DNA of 64,000 nt from Xanthomonas sp. Leaf148. GTDB taxonomy: Bacteria; Pseudomonadota; Gammaproteobacteria; Xanthomonadales; Xanthomonadaceae. The notes below the pieces were generated by a model. The model did not search any database. It was not told the origin of the DNA and saw only the letters and a list, made by a program, of their open reading frames with translations. Location: the NCBI RefSeq assembly GCF_001423585.1, contig NZ_LMOP01000001.1:620001-684000 (forward strand), given 5' to 3'. Made by a program: the position numbers and the translations under genes. Shown piece by piece: positions 47,842-61,246 of this stretch (positions within the stretch are counted from its first letter, which is position 1; each line of letters starts with the position of its first letter).

Positions 47842-50673
47842 CTAGAACCAGCGACGCTCCTCGCCAGGGCCTTCGATATTGCTGACGCAACGGCTGCACA
47901 GTTCCGGGTGACGCGCATCGCTGCCCACGCTGGCCTGGTGGTGCCAGCAGCGCACGCACTTGGCCTTGGTGGTCGGCTGCGCGCTGACGAAGATGTCGTC
48001 GGTACTGGCCGCGGTCACGGTGACGTCGCCACTGATGAACAAAAAGCGCAGCTCCTCGGCCAGCGGCTGCCAGCGCGCGGCGGTCTGTGCATCAGCGGCC
48101 ACGGTGATCTCCGCTTCCAGCGCCGCACCGATGGCGCCATTGGCACGCATCGGCTCCAGCACCTTGGACACCTGCTCGCGCAGGGCCAGCAACTTGTCGA
48201 CATCCGCACTGGTCAGCGCGGCAGCGGCAGGCAGCGGCGCCAACCCGTCGTACCAGGTAGCGAACAACACGTTGCCGACATGCTCGCCCGGCAGATACGC
48301 CCACAACTCTTCGGCAGTAAATGTCAGCACCGGAGCCACCCAGCGCACGAATGCCTCGGCCACGTGATACATCGCGCTCTGCGCCGAGCGGCGACCGCGC
48401 GCGTCTTCGGCCATCGTGTACAGACGGTCCTTGGTGACGTCCAGGTACAACGAGCCCAGGTCCACGCTGCAGAAATTCAGCAGCGCCTGCACGATCTCGG
48501 CAAAGTCGTAGCGCGCATAGGCAGCGACGATCTTTTCCTGCAGCTCATGCGCGCGATGCACGATCCAGCGGTCCAGCAGCACCATGTCGTCCAGCGCCAC
48601 CAGATGCTGCAGCGGGTCGAAGCCATGCAGATTGCCGAGCAGGAAGCGCGCGGTATTGCGCAGGCGGCGATACGCATCGGCGTTGCGCTTGAGGATTTCC
48701 TGCGACAGCGACATCTCGTTGCTGTAATCGGCCGATGCGATCCACAGGCGCAGGATGTCCGCGCCGAGGGTCTTCATGATCTCCTGCGGTTCGATGCCGT
48801 TGCCGGACGACTTGGACATCTTGCGGCCGTGCTCGTCCACGGTGAAGCCATGGGTGAGGCACTGCTTGTAGGGCGCCGCCTTGTCCATCGCCACGCCGCT
48901 CAGCAGCGAGGACTGGAACCAGCCGCGGTGCTGGTCGGAGCCTTCCAGATACAGGTCGGCCGGTTTGGGCAGGCCGCGGTCCACCAACACTGCTTCATGC
49001 GTCACGCCGGAGTCGAACCACACATCCAGGATGTCGGTGATCTTGTCGTAGTCGGCCGCTTCATCGCCCAGCAGTTCGGCCGCGTCCAGCGTGTACCACA
49101 CGTCCACGCCGCCCAGCTCTACGCGGTCGGCCACCTGGCGCAGCAGTTCGGTGCTGCGCGGATGCGGCTCGCCGGTTTCGCGGTGCACGAACAAGGCGAT
49201 CGGCACGCCCCAGGTGCGCTGGCGCGAGATGGTCCAATCCGGGCGGCCTTCGACCATGCCGGCGATGCGCGCCTGGCCCCACGCCGGGTACCAGGTCACC
49301 TGCTCGATGGCCTTGAGCGCATCGGCACGCAGGTTGGCCTGCTCCATCGAGATGAACCACTGAGGCGTGGCGCGGAACGCGATCGGCGTCTTGTGGCGCC
49401 AGCAATGCGGGTAGCTGTGCTCCATCTTGCTGGCCGCCAGCAACACGCCGGTGTCGCGCAGCGCGTTGATGATGACGTCGTTGGCCTTCCAGATATGCAG
49501 ACCGGCCAGCACGGTGTCGCCCAGCGGCGGCGTGGAGGGCAGATACACGCCACGCCCGTCCACCGGATTGATCTGCGCGGCGCTGTAGCGCTCCAGCAGG
49601 CCGTACTGCTTGGACACCTGATAGTCCTCCTGACCATGACCGGGCGCGGTATGCACGGCGCCGGTGCCTTCCTCGGCAGAGACGTGCTCGCCCAGCAGCA
49701 GCGGGATCTCGCGCTCGGCATAGAAGGGGTGATTGAGGAGCATCTGGTCCAGCACGGCGCCCTTGGCATGGCCATGCACCGTCACGTCGTCCACGCCATA
49801 GCGCGCCAGCACCCTGGCCGCCAGGGCCTCGGCCACCACCAGCCAGCGCGGCTGACCGCGATCGGCCGGGCCTTCGACCAACACGTAATCGAGCTCCGCA
49901 CCCAGGCTCACTGCCAGCGATGCCGGCAGCGTCCACGGCGTGGTGGTCCAGATCGGCACCGCCACGCTGGTGCCTGCCGGCAGGCTGGCGCCGAACGCGG
50001 CAGCGACCGCCGCCGGATCGCGTGCCGGATAGGCCACATCCACCGTCGGCGACACCTTGTCGGCGTATTCGATCTCGGCCTCGGCCAGTGCCGAGCCGCA
50101 ATCGAAGCACCAATGCACCGGCTTGACGCCGCGGGTCAGATGGCCGTTATCCACCACCTTGGCCAGCGCGCGGATTTCGTTGGCTTCGAAGCGGAAATCC
50201 AGCGTCTTGTACGGGTTGTCCCAATCGCCGACCACGCCCAGGCGCTTGAAGTCGCGCCGCTGCAGATCGATCTGCTCGGTCGCGTATTCGCGGCACTTCT
50301 GACGGAACTCGGCCGCGTCGAGCTTGACGCCGACCTTGCCGTACTTCTTTTCGATCGCGATCTCGATCGGCAGGCCATGGCAATCCCAGCCCGGGATGTA
50401 CGGCGCATCGAAGCCAGCCAGATACTTCGACTTGACGATGATGTCCTTGAGGATCTTGTTGACCGCGTGGCCCAGATGGATCTGGCCATTGGCATACGGC
50501 GGGCCGTCGTGCAGCACGAACAGCGGACGCCCTGCCGCGTTGGCGCGCAGCTGCGCATACAGCCCCTCGCGCTCCCAGCGGTCCAGCATCGCCGGCTCGC
50601 GCTTGGGCAGGTCGCCGCGCATCGGAAATTCCGTCGCAGGCAGATGGAGAGTGGCTTTGTAGTCTTGGGTCAC
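47842..50673 (-). CDS. ileS: Isoleucyl-tRNA synthetase
   Basis: Class I aminoacyl-tRNA synthetase, 943 residues, normal bacterial length. The HIGH motif is '[18 protein letters not shown]' (about 58-75) and the KMSKS motif '[13 protein letters not shown]' (about 610). The editing domain lies between them ('[15 protein letters not shown]'). The C-terminal zinc finger 'CVRCWHHQ' with 'CSRCVSNI' is present. The start is GTG (50671-50673) with '[20 protein letters not shown]', which agrees with the family start. Six bases separate it from ribF; lspA follows downstream, the classical ribF-ileS-lspA-ispH order. Confidence 0.98.
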   Translation of the reverse strand: MTQDYKATLHLPATEFPMRGDLPKREPAMLDRWEREGLYAQLRANAAGRPLFVLHDGPPYANGQIHLGHAVNKILKDIIVKSKYLAGFDAPYIPGWDCHGLPIEIAIEKKYGKVGVKLDAAEFRQKCREYATEQIDLQRRDFKRLGVVGDWDNPYKTLDFRFEANEIRALAKVVDNGHLTRGVKPVHWCFDCGSALAEAEIEYADKVSPTVDVAYPARDPAAVAAAFGASLPAGTSVAVPIWTTTPWTLPASLAVSLGAELDYVLVEGPADRGQPRWLVVAEALAARVLARYGVDDVTVHGHAKGAVLDQMLLNHPFYAEREIPLLLGEHVSAEEGTGAVHTAPGHGQEDYQVSKQYGLLERYSAAQINPVDGRGVYLPSTPPLGDTVLAGLHIWKANDVIINALRDTGVLLAASKMEHSYPHCWRHKTPIAFRATPQWFISMEQANLRADALKAIEQVTWYPAWGQARIAGMVEGRPDWTISRQRTWGVPIALFVHRETGEPHPRSTELLRQVADRVELGGVDVWYTLDAAELLGDEAADYDKITDILDVWFDSGVTHEAVLVDRGLPKPADLYLEGSDQHRGWFQSSLLSGVAMDKAAPYKQCLTHGFTVDEHGRKMSKSSGNGIEPQEIMKTLGADILRLWIASADYSNEMSLSQEILKRNADAYRRLRNTARFLLGNLHGFDPLQHLVALDDMVLLDRWIVHRAHELQEKIVAAYARYDFAEIVQALLNFCSVDLGSLYLDVTKDRLYTMAEDARGRRSAQSAMYHVAEAFVRWVAPVLTFTAEELWAYLPGEHVGNVLFATWYDGLAPLPAAAALTSADVDKLLALREQVSKVLEPMRANGAIGAALEAEITVAADAQTAARWQPLAEELRFLFISGDVTVTAASTDDIFVSAQPTTKAKCVRCWHHQASVGSDARHPELCSRCVSNIEGPGEERRWF

Positions 50674-50679
50674 AGGAAT

Positions 50680-51768
50680 CTACCGTTGCGCTGCGTGAGG
50701 TGATGTACGGGGATGTTGCGAGGGAGTGGCATCGACGGCATCTGCGTCTGCAGAGCGGTGCGAAGAACCGCCGTGTTGCCCCTCCATGGAAAGACCGGCG
50801 GAGCGTGCAACGCTTTCATCGGCAGCAGGCAGTCGCGAGGGGCTCGCCTTGAGCACGGCACGCGCCTGCTCGGCATCGCGGTGCATCTGCACAGTGAGCG
50901 CATCGAGCCCATCGAACTTTTCTTCGTCGCGTAGCTTGGCGACGAATTCGACTTCGATATGCCGGCCATACAAATCGCCCTGAAAATCGAACAGGTGCGC
51001 TTCCAGCAACGGCTCCACGCCGGCCACGGTGGGCCGCGTTCCGAAGCTGGACACCGATGGCCACGGCCGCTCGGCTACGCCATGCACCCAGGTCGCGTAG
51101 ATGCCCGATAACGCCGGGGTGCGCGGAAAACGCAGATTGGCAGTGGGATAGCCCAGCGTGCGCCCCAGTTGCTTGCCGCGCACCACCCGCCCACCGATGG
51201 CATACGGGCGGCCGAGCAATTCGCCGGCAGGCACGAACTCGCCTGCACCCAGCAGCTCGCGAATGCGCGTGGCAGAAATCCGTTCGCCATGCAGGTGCAC
51301 CGGCGTGATTTCGCCAGCCACAAATCCATGCTGCTCACCCAACGCACGCAGCAAGGTGATATCGCCGCCACGCCGATGACCGAAACGGAATTCCGGGCCG
51401 ATCCACACTTCGCGCGCACACAGCCGGCCAACCAGCCCCAGGCGTACGAAATCTTCTGCACGCATGGACGACAAGCGGCCGTCGAAACGGATCAGGCCAA
51501 CGCTGTCGGCACCGAAGTCGTACAGGCCTTCGATCTTGGCGCGCGCCAGGGTCAGGCGCGGCGGCGGCGCGGCCGGGGCGAAAAACTCGCGCGGCAGCGG
51601 CTCGAAGCTCAACGCTACCGCTGGCACGCCCAGCGCCCGCGCACGCGCGACGGCGTGCTGCACCAACGTCCGATGCCCAAGGTGCAGGCCATCGAAGGCG
51701 CCGATGCAGACCACGCTTCCGTGCGGGAACAGCGTCCCGCCCTCGACGTCTCTAAACAGCCTGCTCAT
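50680..51768 (-). CDS. ribF: Bifunctional riboflavin kinase/FAD synthetase RibF
   Basis: Converts riboflavin to FMN and FMN to FAD. The N-terminal FAD synthetase domain has 'VVCIGAFDGLHLGHRTLV' (about 18-35) and 'ERISATRIRELL' (about 175-186). The C-terminal riboflavin kinase domain has 'GKQLGRTLGYPTANL' and 'LSGIYATWVHGV'. At 362 residues it is longer than the usual ~310; the last ~50 residues are low-complexity, His/Ser/Ala/Asp-rich and probably disordered. ATG at 51766-51768. It belongs to the murJ-ribF-ileS-lspA-ispH cluster. Confidence 0.95.
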   Translation of the reverse strand: MSRLFRDVEGGTLFPHGSVVCIGAFDGLHLGHRTLVQHAVARARALGVPAVALSFEPLPREFFAPAAPPPRLTLARAKIEGLYDFGADSVGLIRFDGRLSSMRAEDFVRLGLVGRLCAREVWIGPEFRFGHRRGGDITLLRALGEQHGFVAGEITPVHLHGERISATRIRELLGAGEFVPAGELLGRPYAIGGRVVRGKQLGRTLGYPTANLRFPRTPALSGIYATWVHGVAERPWPSVSSFGTRPTVAGVEPLLEAHLFDFQGDLYGRHIEVEFVAKLRDEEKFDGLDALTVQMHRDAEQARAVLKASPSRLPAADESVARSAGLSMEGQHGGSSHRSADADAVDATPSQHPRTSPHAAQR

Positions 51769-52039
51769 TCCTCGATCCAAACAGATGCCGGCTTGGCGGC
51801 CGGCCCTCGCTGATACATAACCTGTAAGTATAGCCGTGCCTGTCAAGCCGCATGGCCGCGCACCGGACGCGCGCAGCGTCGGCAGAGACCGCAGCCTATG
51901 CAGGCGGTGGCCTGCAATCGCTCCATGGCCGCAACGTCGGCGCAGACCGCAGCAGACCTTCCACGGCTGCACTGCCCTTGCCGACTGCAGACACCGGCTG
52001 CACTCACCAGGGGCAATTGCAGCGTTCGACATCCACGGC

Positions 52040-53659
52040 TCAGCTCTCGCGCAGATGCCGCGGCCGCAAGCCCAACGCCAGTTGCGCGACCACATAGGTC
52101 AGCCCGCCACTGCCGACCAGCACCGCCAACCAACCGATACGATCCCACTTCTCCATCACGGTGAACGATGGCAGCCACCACAGCAGGCCCAACAGCACCG
52201 TCACCATCGCCGCGCATGCCAGCAGCAGGCGTGCTGCATAGCCGCCCCACCCCGGCCGGCGCTGGTACACGCCGGACTTGCCCAGCCAGTACCACAGCAA
52301 AGCCAGGTTGAGATAACTGGACAGCGCGCTCGCGATGCCCAGCGCCAGATGCAGACCCGGCTGCTTGCCCAGCGCCTGCATCACGCCCTGCGCCTTGAGC
52401 TCGGGCGGCACCATGAGCTGGTAGACCACTGCCAGCAACGCGAAGTTGAACACCATGTTGGCGATCAACGCCGCCACGCCGGCACGCACCGGGGTGCGGG
52501 TGTCCTGCCGCGCGTAGAACGCCGGCAGCACCACCTTGAGCATGGCGTACGCCGGCAGGCCAAAGCTCAGGCCATAGACCGACATCGCGGTCATCCGCGT
52601 ATCGAAGGCGGTGAACTGGCCGTACTGGAACAAGGTTGCCACCAGCGGCTCGGCCAGCAGCAGCAAGCCGAGCATCGCCGGCACTGCGATCACCAACGTG
52701 ATGCGGAATCCCCAGTCCAACGCACCGGAAAACGCCGCGCGGTCGGTCTTGACGTGATGCCGCGCCAGCGCCGGCAGGATCACCGTGCCCAGCGCCACCC
52801 CGAACACGCCCAGCGGCAATTCCAGAAAGCGGTCGGCCAGCGACAGCCACGACTGCGAGCCATCAGTCAGCTTGGCCGCGATGACGGTGTCCAGCAGCAG
52901 GTTGATCTGCGCGATCGATGAGCCGAACAGGGTCGGCACCATCAGGGTCAGCACCTTGCGCACGCCTGGATGTCGCCAGCCCCAGCGCGGCAGGGTCAGC
53001 AGATTGATGCCTTTCAGCGAAGGCAGCTGGAACAGCAACTGCAGCATGCCTGCCGCCAGCACCGCCCAGCCCAGCGCGATGATCTGCTTCTCCGGCGTGC
53101 CGCCCAACTTCGGCGCCAGCCACACGGCGCCGGCGATCATGCACAGGTTGAGGATCACCGGGGTCAGCGCCGGCATGGCGAACTTCTGGAAACTGTTCAG
53201 TGCCCCGCCCGCCAGCGCGGTCAGCGAGACGAATAGCAGGAACGGGAAGGTCAGACGGAACAGATCCACCAGCAGGCCATGCTTGGCCGGGTCGGTATAG
53301 ACCCCACTGGAAAACAGCGTGGCCAGCGCCGGCGCGAAGATCAGCGCCAGCGCGGTGACCAGCAGCAGCGCTCCACCCAGGGTACCGGCCACGCGCGCCA
53401 TCAACTCGCGCAGTTCGGCGTGCGGGCGGGTTTCCTTGACCTCGGTGAACACCGGCACGAAAGCGGTGGCAAAGGACCCCTCGGCAAAGAGCCGGCGCAG
53501 GAAATTGGGGACCCGGAAGGCCACCCAGAACGCATCGGTCACCGCATTGGTGCCGAAGGTGGTGGTTATGACCTGGTCGCGCACCAGCCCCAGCACCCGC
53601 GACACCATGGTCATACTGCTGAATGAGAGCAGGCCTCTCAACATGCCAGGCTTGCTCAC
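52040..53659 (-). CDS. murJ: Lipid II flippase MurJ (MviN)
   Basis: A 539-residue MOP-superfamily membrane protein with about 14 helices that flips lipid II across the inner membrane for peptidoglycan synthesis. The N-terminus 'LRGLLSFSSMTMVSRVLGL', with 'VRDQVITTTFG' and 'FRVPNFLRRLFAEGSFATAF', is diagnostic. The start is GTG at 53657-53659, preceded by GAGGG eight bases upstream; ATG 53644 is an alternative. rpsT is divergent at 53761, a common arrangement in gammaproteobacteria. No anomaly. Confidence 0.96.
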   Translation of the reverse strand: MSKPGMLRGLLSFSSMTMVSRVLGLVRDQVITTTFGTNAVTDAFWVAFRVPNFLRRLFAEGSFATAFVPVFTEVKETRPHAELRELMARVAGTLGGALLLVTALALIFAPALATLFSSGVYTDPAKHGLLVDLFRLTFPFLLFVSLTALAGGALNSFQKFAMPALTPVILNLCMIAGAVWLAPKLGGTPEKQIIALGWAVLAAGMLQLLFQLPSLKGINLLTLPRWGWRHPGVRKVLTLMVPTLFGSSIAQINLLLDTVIAAKLTDGSQSWLSLADRFLELPLGVFGVALGTVILPALARHHVKTDRAAFSGALDWGFRITLVIAVPAMLGLLLLAEPLVATLFQYGQFTAFDTRMTAMSVYGLSFGLPAYAMLKVVLPAFYARQDTRTPVRAGVAALIANMVFNFALLAVVYQLMVPPELKAQGVMQALGKQPGLHLALGIASALSSYLNLALLWYWLGKSGVYQRRPGWGGYAARLLLACAAMVTVLLGLLWWLPSFTVMEKWDRIGWLAVLVGSGGLTYVVAQLALGLRPRHLRES

Positions 53660-53683
53660 GCTGCATCCCTCTTGACAACTGAC

Positions 53684-53712
53684 TTGACGTACATATCTAG
53701 GTCCATCATACT
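53684..53712 (+). promoter_or_regulatory. Probable sigma-70 promoter of rpsT
   Basis: TTGACG (53684-53689), 17 bases, CATACT (53707-53712), 49 bases upstream of the rpsT start. Spacing and hexamers are close to consensus. The upstream TTGACA at 53672 has no good -10 at 17 bases. Confidence 0.5.
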
Positions 53713-53760
53713 TTCGCGCTTGCTTTTTCCACCATACCGATTCTTCAGGAACCCACCACC

Positions 53761-54030
53761 GTGGCCAATATCAAGTCCGCCAAGAAGCGCGCCAAGCAGA
53801 CCGTTGTGCGCAATGAGCGCAACACCGGACAGCGCTCGATGCTGCGCACCGCCGTCAAGAAGGTGATCAAGGCCCTTGACGCCAACGATGCTGCAGGCGC
53901 CGAAGCTGCTTTCGCCGTTGCTCAGCCCATCCTCGACCGTTTCAGCGCCCGTGGCCTGATTCACAAGAACAAGGCTGCGCGTCACAAGAGCCGTCTGACC
54001 GCTCGCATCAAGGCCATCAAGGCCGCGTAA
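53761..54030 (+). CDS. rpsT: 30S ribosomal protein S20
   Basis: An 89-residue basic ribosomal protein binding 16S rRNA; '[20 protein letters not shown]' and '[18 protein letters not shown]' are diagnostic. It begins with GTG at 53761, which is unusual for a highly expressed ribosomal gene but is seen for rpsT in some proteobacteria, where autoregulation by S20 acts on a weak start. Single gene with its own promoter and terminator; divergent from murJ. Confidence 0.98.
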
Positions 54031-54076
54031 GCGATCAGCTGCGACGTTACCGGAAGCCTGGCTTCCGGTAGCACAG

Positions 54077-54103
54077 AAAAACCCGGCCTCGGCCGGGTTT
54101 TTT
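54077..54103. terminator. Bidirectional terminator between rpsT and obgE
   Basis: ACCCGGCC-TC-GGCCGGGT stem (54081-54098) flanked by AAAAA on the left (54077-54081) and TTTTTT on the right (54098-54103), so it works for rpsT (plus) and obgE (minus). A second stem, TACCGGAAGCC...GGCTTCCGGTA (54048-54070), lies just upstream. Confidence 0.92.
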
Positions 54104-54121
54104 GTGTGCCTGTCCGTGCAC

Positions 54122-55329
<1,208 letters not shown>

Positions 55330-55341
55330 AGCCGTCAAACG

Positions 55342-55363
55342 AAAAACCCCGCCGAAGCGGGGC
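55342..55363 (-). terminator. Terminator of rplU-rpmA
   Basis: Stem CCCCGC-CGAA-GCGGGG (55347-55362), with TTTTTC following on the minus strand. It lies 62 bases past the rpmA stop. Confidence 0.88.
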
Positions 55364-55424
55364 TCTCCGTGTCGTTCGCAACCGCGCTGGCGCGGCTACG
55401 AACTGGCCTGCATGGAGCGGGCGA

Positions 55425-55685
55425 TTACGCCTCGGCAACCACGCTGACGGTACGACGCTTCTTCGCACCCTTGACCGAGAACTCGACCTTGCCGTTGACC
55501 AACGCAAACAGCGTGTGGTCGCGACCCAGGCCGACGCCGGCGCCCGGATGGAACTGGGTGCCGCGCTGACGCACGATGATGTTGCCGGCGTCGATGGCCT
55601 GGCCACCAAAGATCTTCACGCCGAGGTACTTCGGGTTGGAATCGCGACCGTTGCGCGAGGAACCTACGCCTTTTTTATGTGCCAT
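55425..55685 (-). CDS. rpmA: 50S ribosomal protein L27
   Basis: An 86-residue ribosomal protein whose N-terminus reaches the peptidyl-transferase centre. '[20 protein letters not shown]' is the usual uncleaved proteobacterial start; '[17 protein letters not shown]' is conserved. Twelve bases after rplU with a GGAG-type site, so it is co-transcribed. Confidence 0.98.
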   Translation of the reverse strand: MAHKKGVGSSRNGRDSNPKYLGVKIFGGQAIDAGNIIVRQRGTQFHPGAGVGLGRDHTLFALVNGKVEFSVKGAKKRRTVSVVAEA

Positions 55686-55697
55686 GACTGGTTCTCC

Positions 55698-56018
55698 TTA
55701 CTTCTTGTCGCCACCGGCGATGCCGGTGATCTCGATTTCGGTGTAGTACTGACGGTGTCCCTGACGCTTCATGTGGTGCTTGCGGCGACGGAACTTGATG
55801 ATGCGCACCTTGTCGGCGCGGCCATGGGCCACGACCTTGGCGGTGACCGAGGCGCCCTTCAGCGCATCGCCCAGCTTGATGCCATCGCTATCGCCCAGCA
55901 TCAGGATGGTGTCGAACTTGATCTCGTTGCCTGCTTCGACTTCGAGCTTTTCCACGCGGAGCGTTTCGCCCTGCGCGACGCGGTATTGCTTACCGCCGGT
56001 TAACAGAACTGCGTACAT
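55698..56018 (-). CDS. rplU: 50S ribosomal protein L21
   Basis: A 106-residue 23S rRNA-binding protein. '[20 protein letters not shown]' and '[20 protein letters not shown]' are diagnostic. First gene of the rplU-rpmA unit, transcribed from the 292-base region shared with uvrA. Confidence 0.98.
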   Translation of the reverse strand: MYAVLLTGGKQYRVAQGETLRVEKLEVEAGNEIKFDTILMLGDSDGIKLGDALKGASVTAKVVAHGRADKVRIIKFRRRKHHMKRQGHRQYYTEIEITGIAGGDKK

Positions 56019-56310
56019 GACCAGGTTTTCCTCTGTAGTTATTATGGTCGCACTGACGTGCCCTAGGGCAGACAGGAGCGGGATTGTACTGGCTTAGCCG
56101 GTTTCGGGTCAACCTGCAAGCAGGTCAACCGCCGCGCACCGGAATCGGGCGGGTGCAACGCATCATCCGGTCGCCACAACGGCCCGGTCAGACTGGCATT
56201 TGGGGCAATTGCCCTCACCTAGGTCGGCGGGTAGGCTGATCGACTGCCACTCATTCCTGCTGAGCACGCTCGCACCACTGCCGGTTCGCCGGCCCGACAT
56301 CGGATCCCCC
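56019..56310. promoter_or_regulatory. rplU-uvrA divergent promoter region
   Basis: 292 bases between rplU and uvrA. No gene is present. I looked for a LexA-like CTG-N10-CAG operator before uvrA and saw no convincing site; the promoters could not be defined exactly. Confidence 0.4.
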
Positions 56311-59276
<2,966 letters not shown>

Positions 59277-59277
<1 letters not shown>

Positions 59278-59681
59278 TGAGCGAACACAAGATCCTGGCA
59301 CGCATCCCGATCAGCGTGCGCTGGCGCGACATGGACAGCATGGGCCACGTCAACAACGCCAAGTACATTTCGTATCTGGAAGAAGCGCGCGTGCGCTGGA
59401 TGCTGGGCGTACAAGGCGTTTCGATGACCGACCGCATCGCGCCGGTCGTTGCCGCCACCAACGTCAACTACAAACGCCCGCTGGTGTGGCCCAACGACAT
59501 CACGGTGGAGTTATTCGTCGAGCGTCTGGGCAGCAGCAGCATCACCATCGGCCATCGCATCGTCGACCAGAAGGACGAGGGCGTGCTGTATTCGGACGGC
59601 AACGTGGTGGTGGTGTGGATCGATACGCAGACCGGCAAGAGCGCCGCGCTGCCGGAGCCGGTGCGCGCAGCGAGCAGTTGA
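59277..59681 (+). CDS. YbgC/4HBT-family acyl-CoA thioesterase
   Basis: A 134-residue hotdog-fold thioesterase. 'RWRDMDSMGHVNNAKYISYL' carries the 4-hydroxybenzoyl-CoA thioesterase-type catalytic Asp, and 'NVNYKRPLVWPNDITVELF' is conserved. The substrate acyl-CoA is unknown. It overlaps the uvrA stop by one base (TGATG), so its translation is coupled to uvrA, an odd functional pairing. Followed by a strong terminator at 59714. Confidence 0.9.
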
Positions 59682-59703
59682 CGCAGACTTGCGCAGACGC
59701 AGG

Positions 59704-60393
59704 TCAGTGATGCACGGCGGCTTCGTTAGCGGAGCCGCCGTTTTTTTGGTGGCGTCTACGGCTGCGAGTGACTGCAAGCCTTGGGGCTCTGGACGCGATG
59801 TGGGCGCGTACGATTTCGTCGGCGCCTGGCTTTACTTTGCATCGCACTGACGTACTGTACTTACGTACTGAAAGAACACAGCGCAGGTTGCTGTGCAGAG
59901 CCAGATCCGCAACTCGGGGCGAGACGGTTACTACTTCGGCGCGCGTCCGTGCCTGTAGCGTGGCCTGTACCTGCCGGCCATCCTGCAAGATAAATAGCAC
60001 AGGCACCTGTGCGCCTTCCTTCAACGGTGCCTGCGACCGCATCAGCATCAGGTGCAACCCGCCTGGCGCCAGCGTCACCACCGCGCCAGGCAACAACAAC
60101 AGCTCCGGTACGGCACGCATGCGGCTGACCCCATCGGTCTGCAGGGTCTGGTGCAGCGACACCTCGCCAAAGGCGGCGCGCTTGATCCCCGTTATCCGCA
60201 CTGCATGCGGGCAGTCGTTGTGAAAGCTGCCAAATCCTGCCGCCATGCCCATACCACCGGGCGGCGGAATCCGCACCCAACCTTCCTGGAAGGTCGGCAT
60301 GCATTGCGCAGATGCGCCTGCACTGACCAGTAGCGCCACTGCACCAATGACGCTGCGCCGCACGCGCCGCCTGCTGTCACTGCCGTCTATCAT
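59704..60393 (-). CDS. PCu(A)C-family periplasmic copper chaperone with abnormal C-terminal extension
   Basis: A periplasmic protein delivering copper to the CuA site of cytochrome oxidases or related targets. Signal peptide: 'VIGAVALLVSAGASAQC'. The DUF461 domain (about 30-165) has the Cu-binding set: 'EVSLHQTLQTDGVSRMRAV' and 'LAPGGLHLMLMRSQ' (H-M-rich). At 229 residues it is about 70 longer than usual; the tail beyond 'QVQATLQARTRAEVV' lacks family similarity, is Arg/Ser-rich, and its last codons are read through the opposing terminator at 59714-59747. This suggests loss of the original stop, by point mutation or frameshift. The start ATG is at 60391-60393. Confidence 0.85.
   Translation of the reverse strand: MIDGSDSRRRVRRSVIGAVALLVSAGASAQCMPTFQEGWVRIPPPGGMGMAAGFGSFHNDCPHAVRITGIKRAAFGEVSLHQTLQTDGVSRMRAVPELLLLPGAVVTLAPGGLHLMLMRSQAPLKEGAQVPVLFILQDGRQVQATLQARTRAEVVTVSPRVADLALHSNLRCVLSVRKYSTSVRCKVKPGADEIVRAHIASRAPRLAVTRSRRRHQKNGGSANEAAVHH
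59714..59747 (+). terminator. Intrinsic terminator of uvrA-thioesterase
   Basis: Stem ACGGCGGCT (59714-59722) and AGCCGCCGT (59733-59741), followed by seven T (59741-59747). It lies inside the 3' end of the opposite-strand copper-chaperone reading frame. Confidence 0.9.
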
Positions 60394-60416
60394 GACCCGA
60401 CCTCCAGGAGCCCCGA

Positions 60417-61187
60417 ATGAGCATCCAGATCTTAGACCACGGCCGAATTCGTGAAATCCGTCTGGCGCGCCCGCCGGTCAATGCACTGGATACCGCGCTC
60501 TGCCAGGCACTGAGCGCGGCCGTGCAGCAGCTGGACGCCACGGTCGACGGCGTGGTGCTGTCGGGCAGCGCACGCATTTTTTCCGGTGGCATGGACGTAC
60601 CGCACCTGCTGTCGCATGGCACCGACCGCGCTGCACTGCTGGCCAGCTGGACCGCCTTCTTCGATGCGGCGCAAGCACTGGCCAACTGCCCGGTGCCGGT
60701 GGTCGCGGCAATCGGCGGCCATGCACCGGCCGGTGGCTGCGTGCTGGCGCTGTGCTGCGACTACCGGGTGATGGCGCGCAGCGCCGATACCGCCCGGCCG
60801 TACACCATCGGCCTGAACGAAGTGCAAGTGGGGTTGGCGGCGCCGGAAGGTATCCAGCGGCTGTTGCGCCGCGTGGTCGGTGCGCATCGTGCCGAACGCC
60901 TGCTGATTTCCGGGCAATTGCTGCCTGCCGAACAGGCCGGCCAGATCGGCCTGGTGGACGAGCTGGTCGACGGCGAACTGGTCACCGCGCGCGCAGTGGC
61001 GTGGCTGCAGGAGCTGCAACAGTTGCCGCGTCAGCCAATGCTGGCAACGCGTGCGGTGGCAAGGGCGGATTTGCGCGCGGCGCTGGCGCCGGAGCTGATC
61101 CAGCTGGAGCGCTTCGTCGACGGCTGGTACGCGCCCGATGCGCAGGCCGCGTTGCGTGGCTTGGTCGAACGCCTGCAAAAGGCCTGA
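60417..61187 (+). CDS. Enoyl-CoA hydratase/isomerase family protein
   Basis: A 256-residue crotonase-fold enzyme. The oxyanion-hole regions are 'GSARIFSGGMDVPHLL' (about 50-65) and 'IGGHAPAGGCVLALCCDYR' (about 99-117); the acidic residue region is 'LNEVQVGLAAPEGIQRLL'. The usual substrates are trans-enoyl-CoA thioesters in fatty-acid beta-oxidation, but substitutions at the first glutamate position leave the exact reaction open. Its stop is followed 23 bases later by a TATAAT box for tesB. Confidence 0.88.
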   Translation: MSIQILDHGRIREIRLARPPVNALDTALCQALSAAVQQLDATVDGVVLSGSARIFSGGMDVPHLLSHGTDRAALLASWTAFFDAAQALANCPVPVVAAIGGHAPAGGCVLALCCDYRVMARSADTARPYTIGLNEVQVGLAAPEGIQRLLRRVVGAHRAERLLISGQLLPAEQAGQIGLVDELVDGELVTARAVAWLQELQQLPRQPMLATRAVARADLRAALAPELIQLERFVDGWYAPDAQAALRGLVERLQKA

Positions 61188-61210
61188 ACGGTGGTACGCA
61201 GGCGGCCCGC

Positions 61211-61216
61211 TATAAT
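61211..61216 (+). promoter_or_regulatory. TATAAT -10 box upstream of tesB
   Basis: Perfect TATAAT at 61211-61216, 24 bases after the enoyl-CoA hydratase stop and 30 bases before the TTG start of tesB. No good -35 is seen at 16-18 bases, so it may be activator-dependent or of the weak type. Confidence 0.5.
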
Positions 61217-61246
61217 CGTGGTCCGTCGCACGCCCAGGCCAGCCCC

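Noticed and set aside
47908..50703. A 931-codon open frame on the plus strand opposite ileS
   Set aside because: It is the antisense shadow of ileS: low-complexity His/Arg/Gln-rich translation, no recognisable domain, while the minus strand encodes a complete synthetase with HIGH and KMSKS motifs.
59714..59747. Treating the hairpin as part of the copper-chaperone coding sequence
   Set aside because: The stem-loop with T7 is a clear terminator for the plus-strand genes; overlap with the chaperone frame is more likely due to loss of its stop codon.
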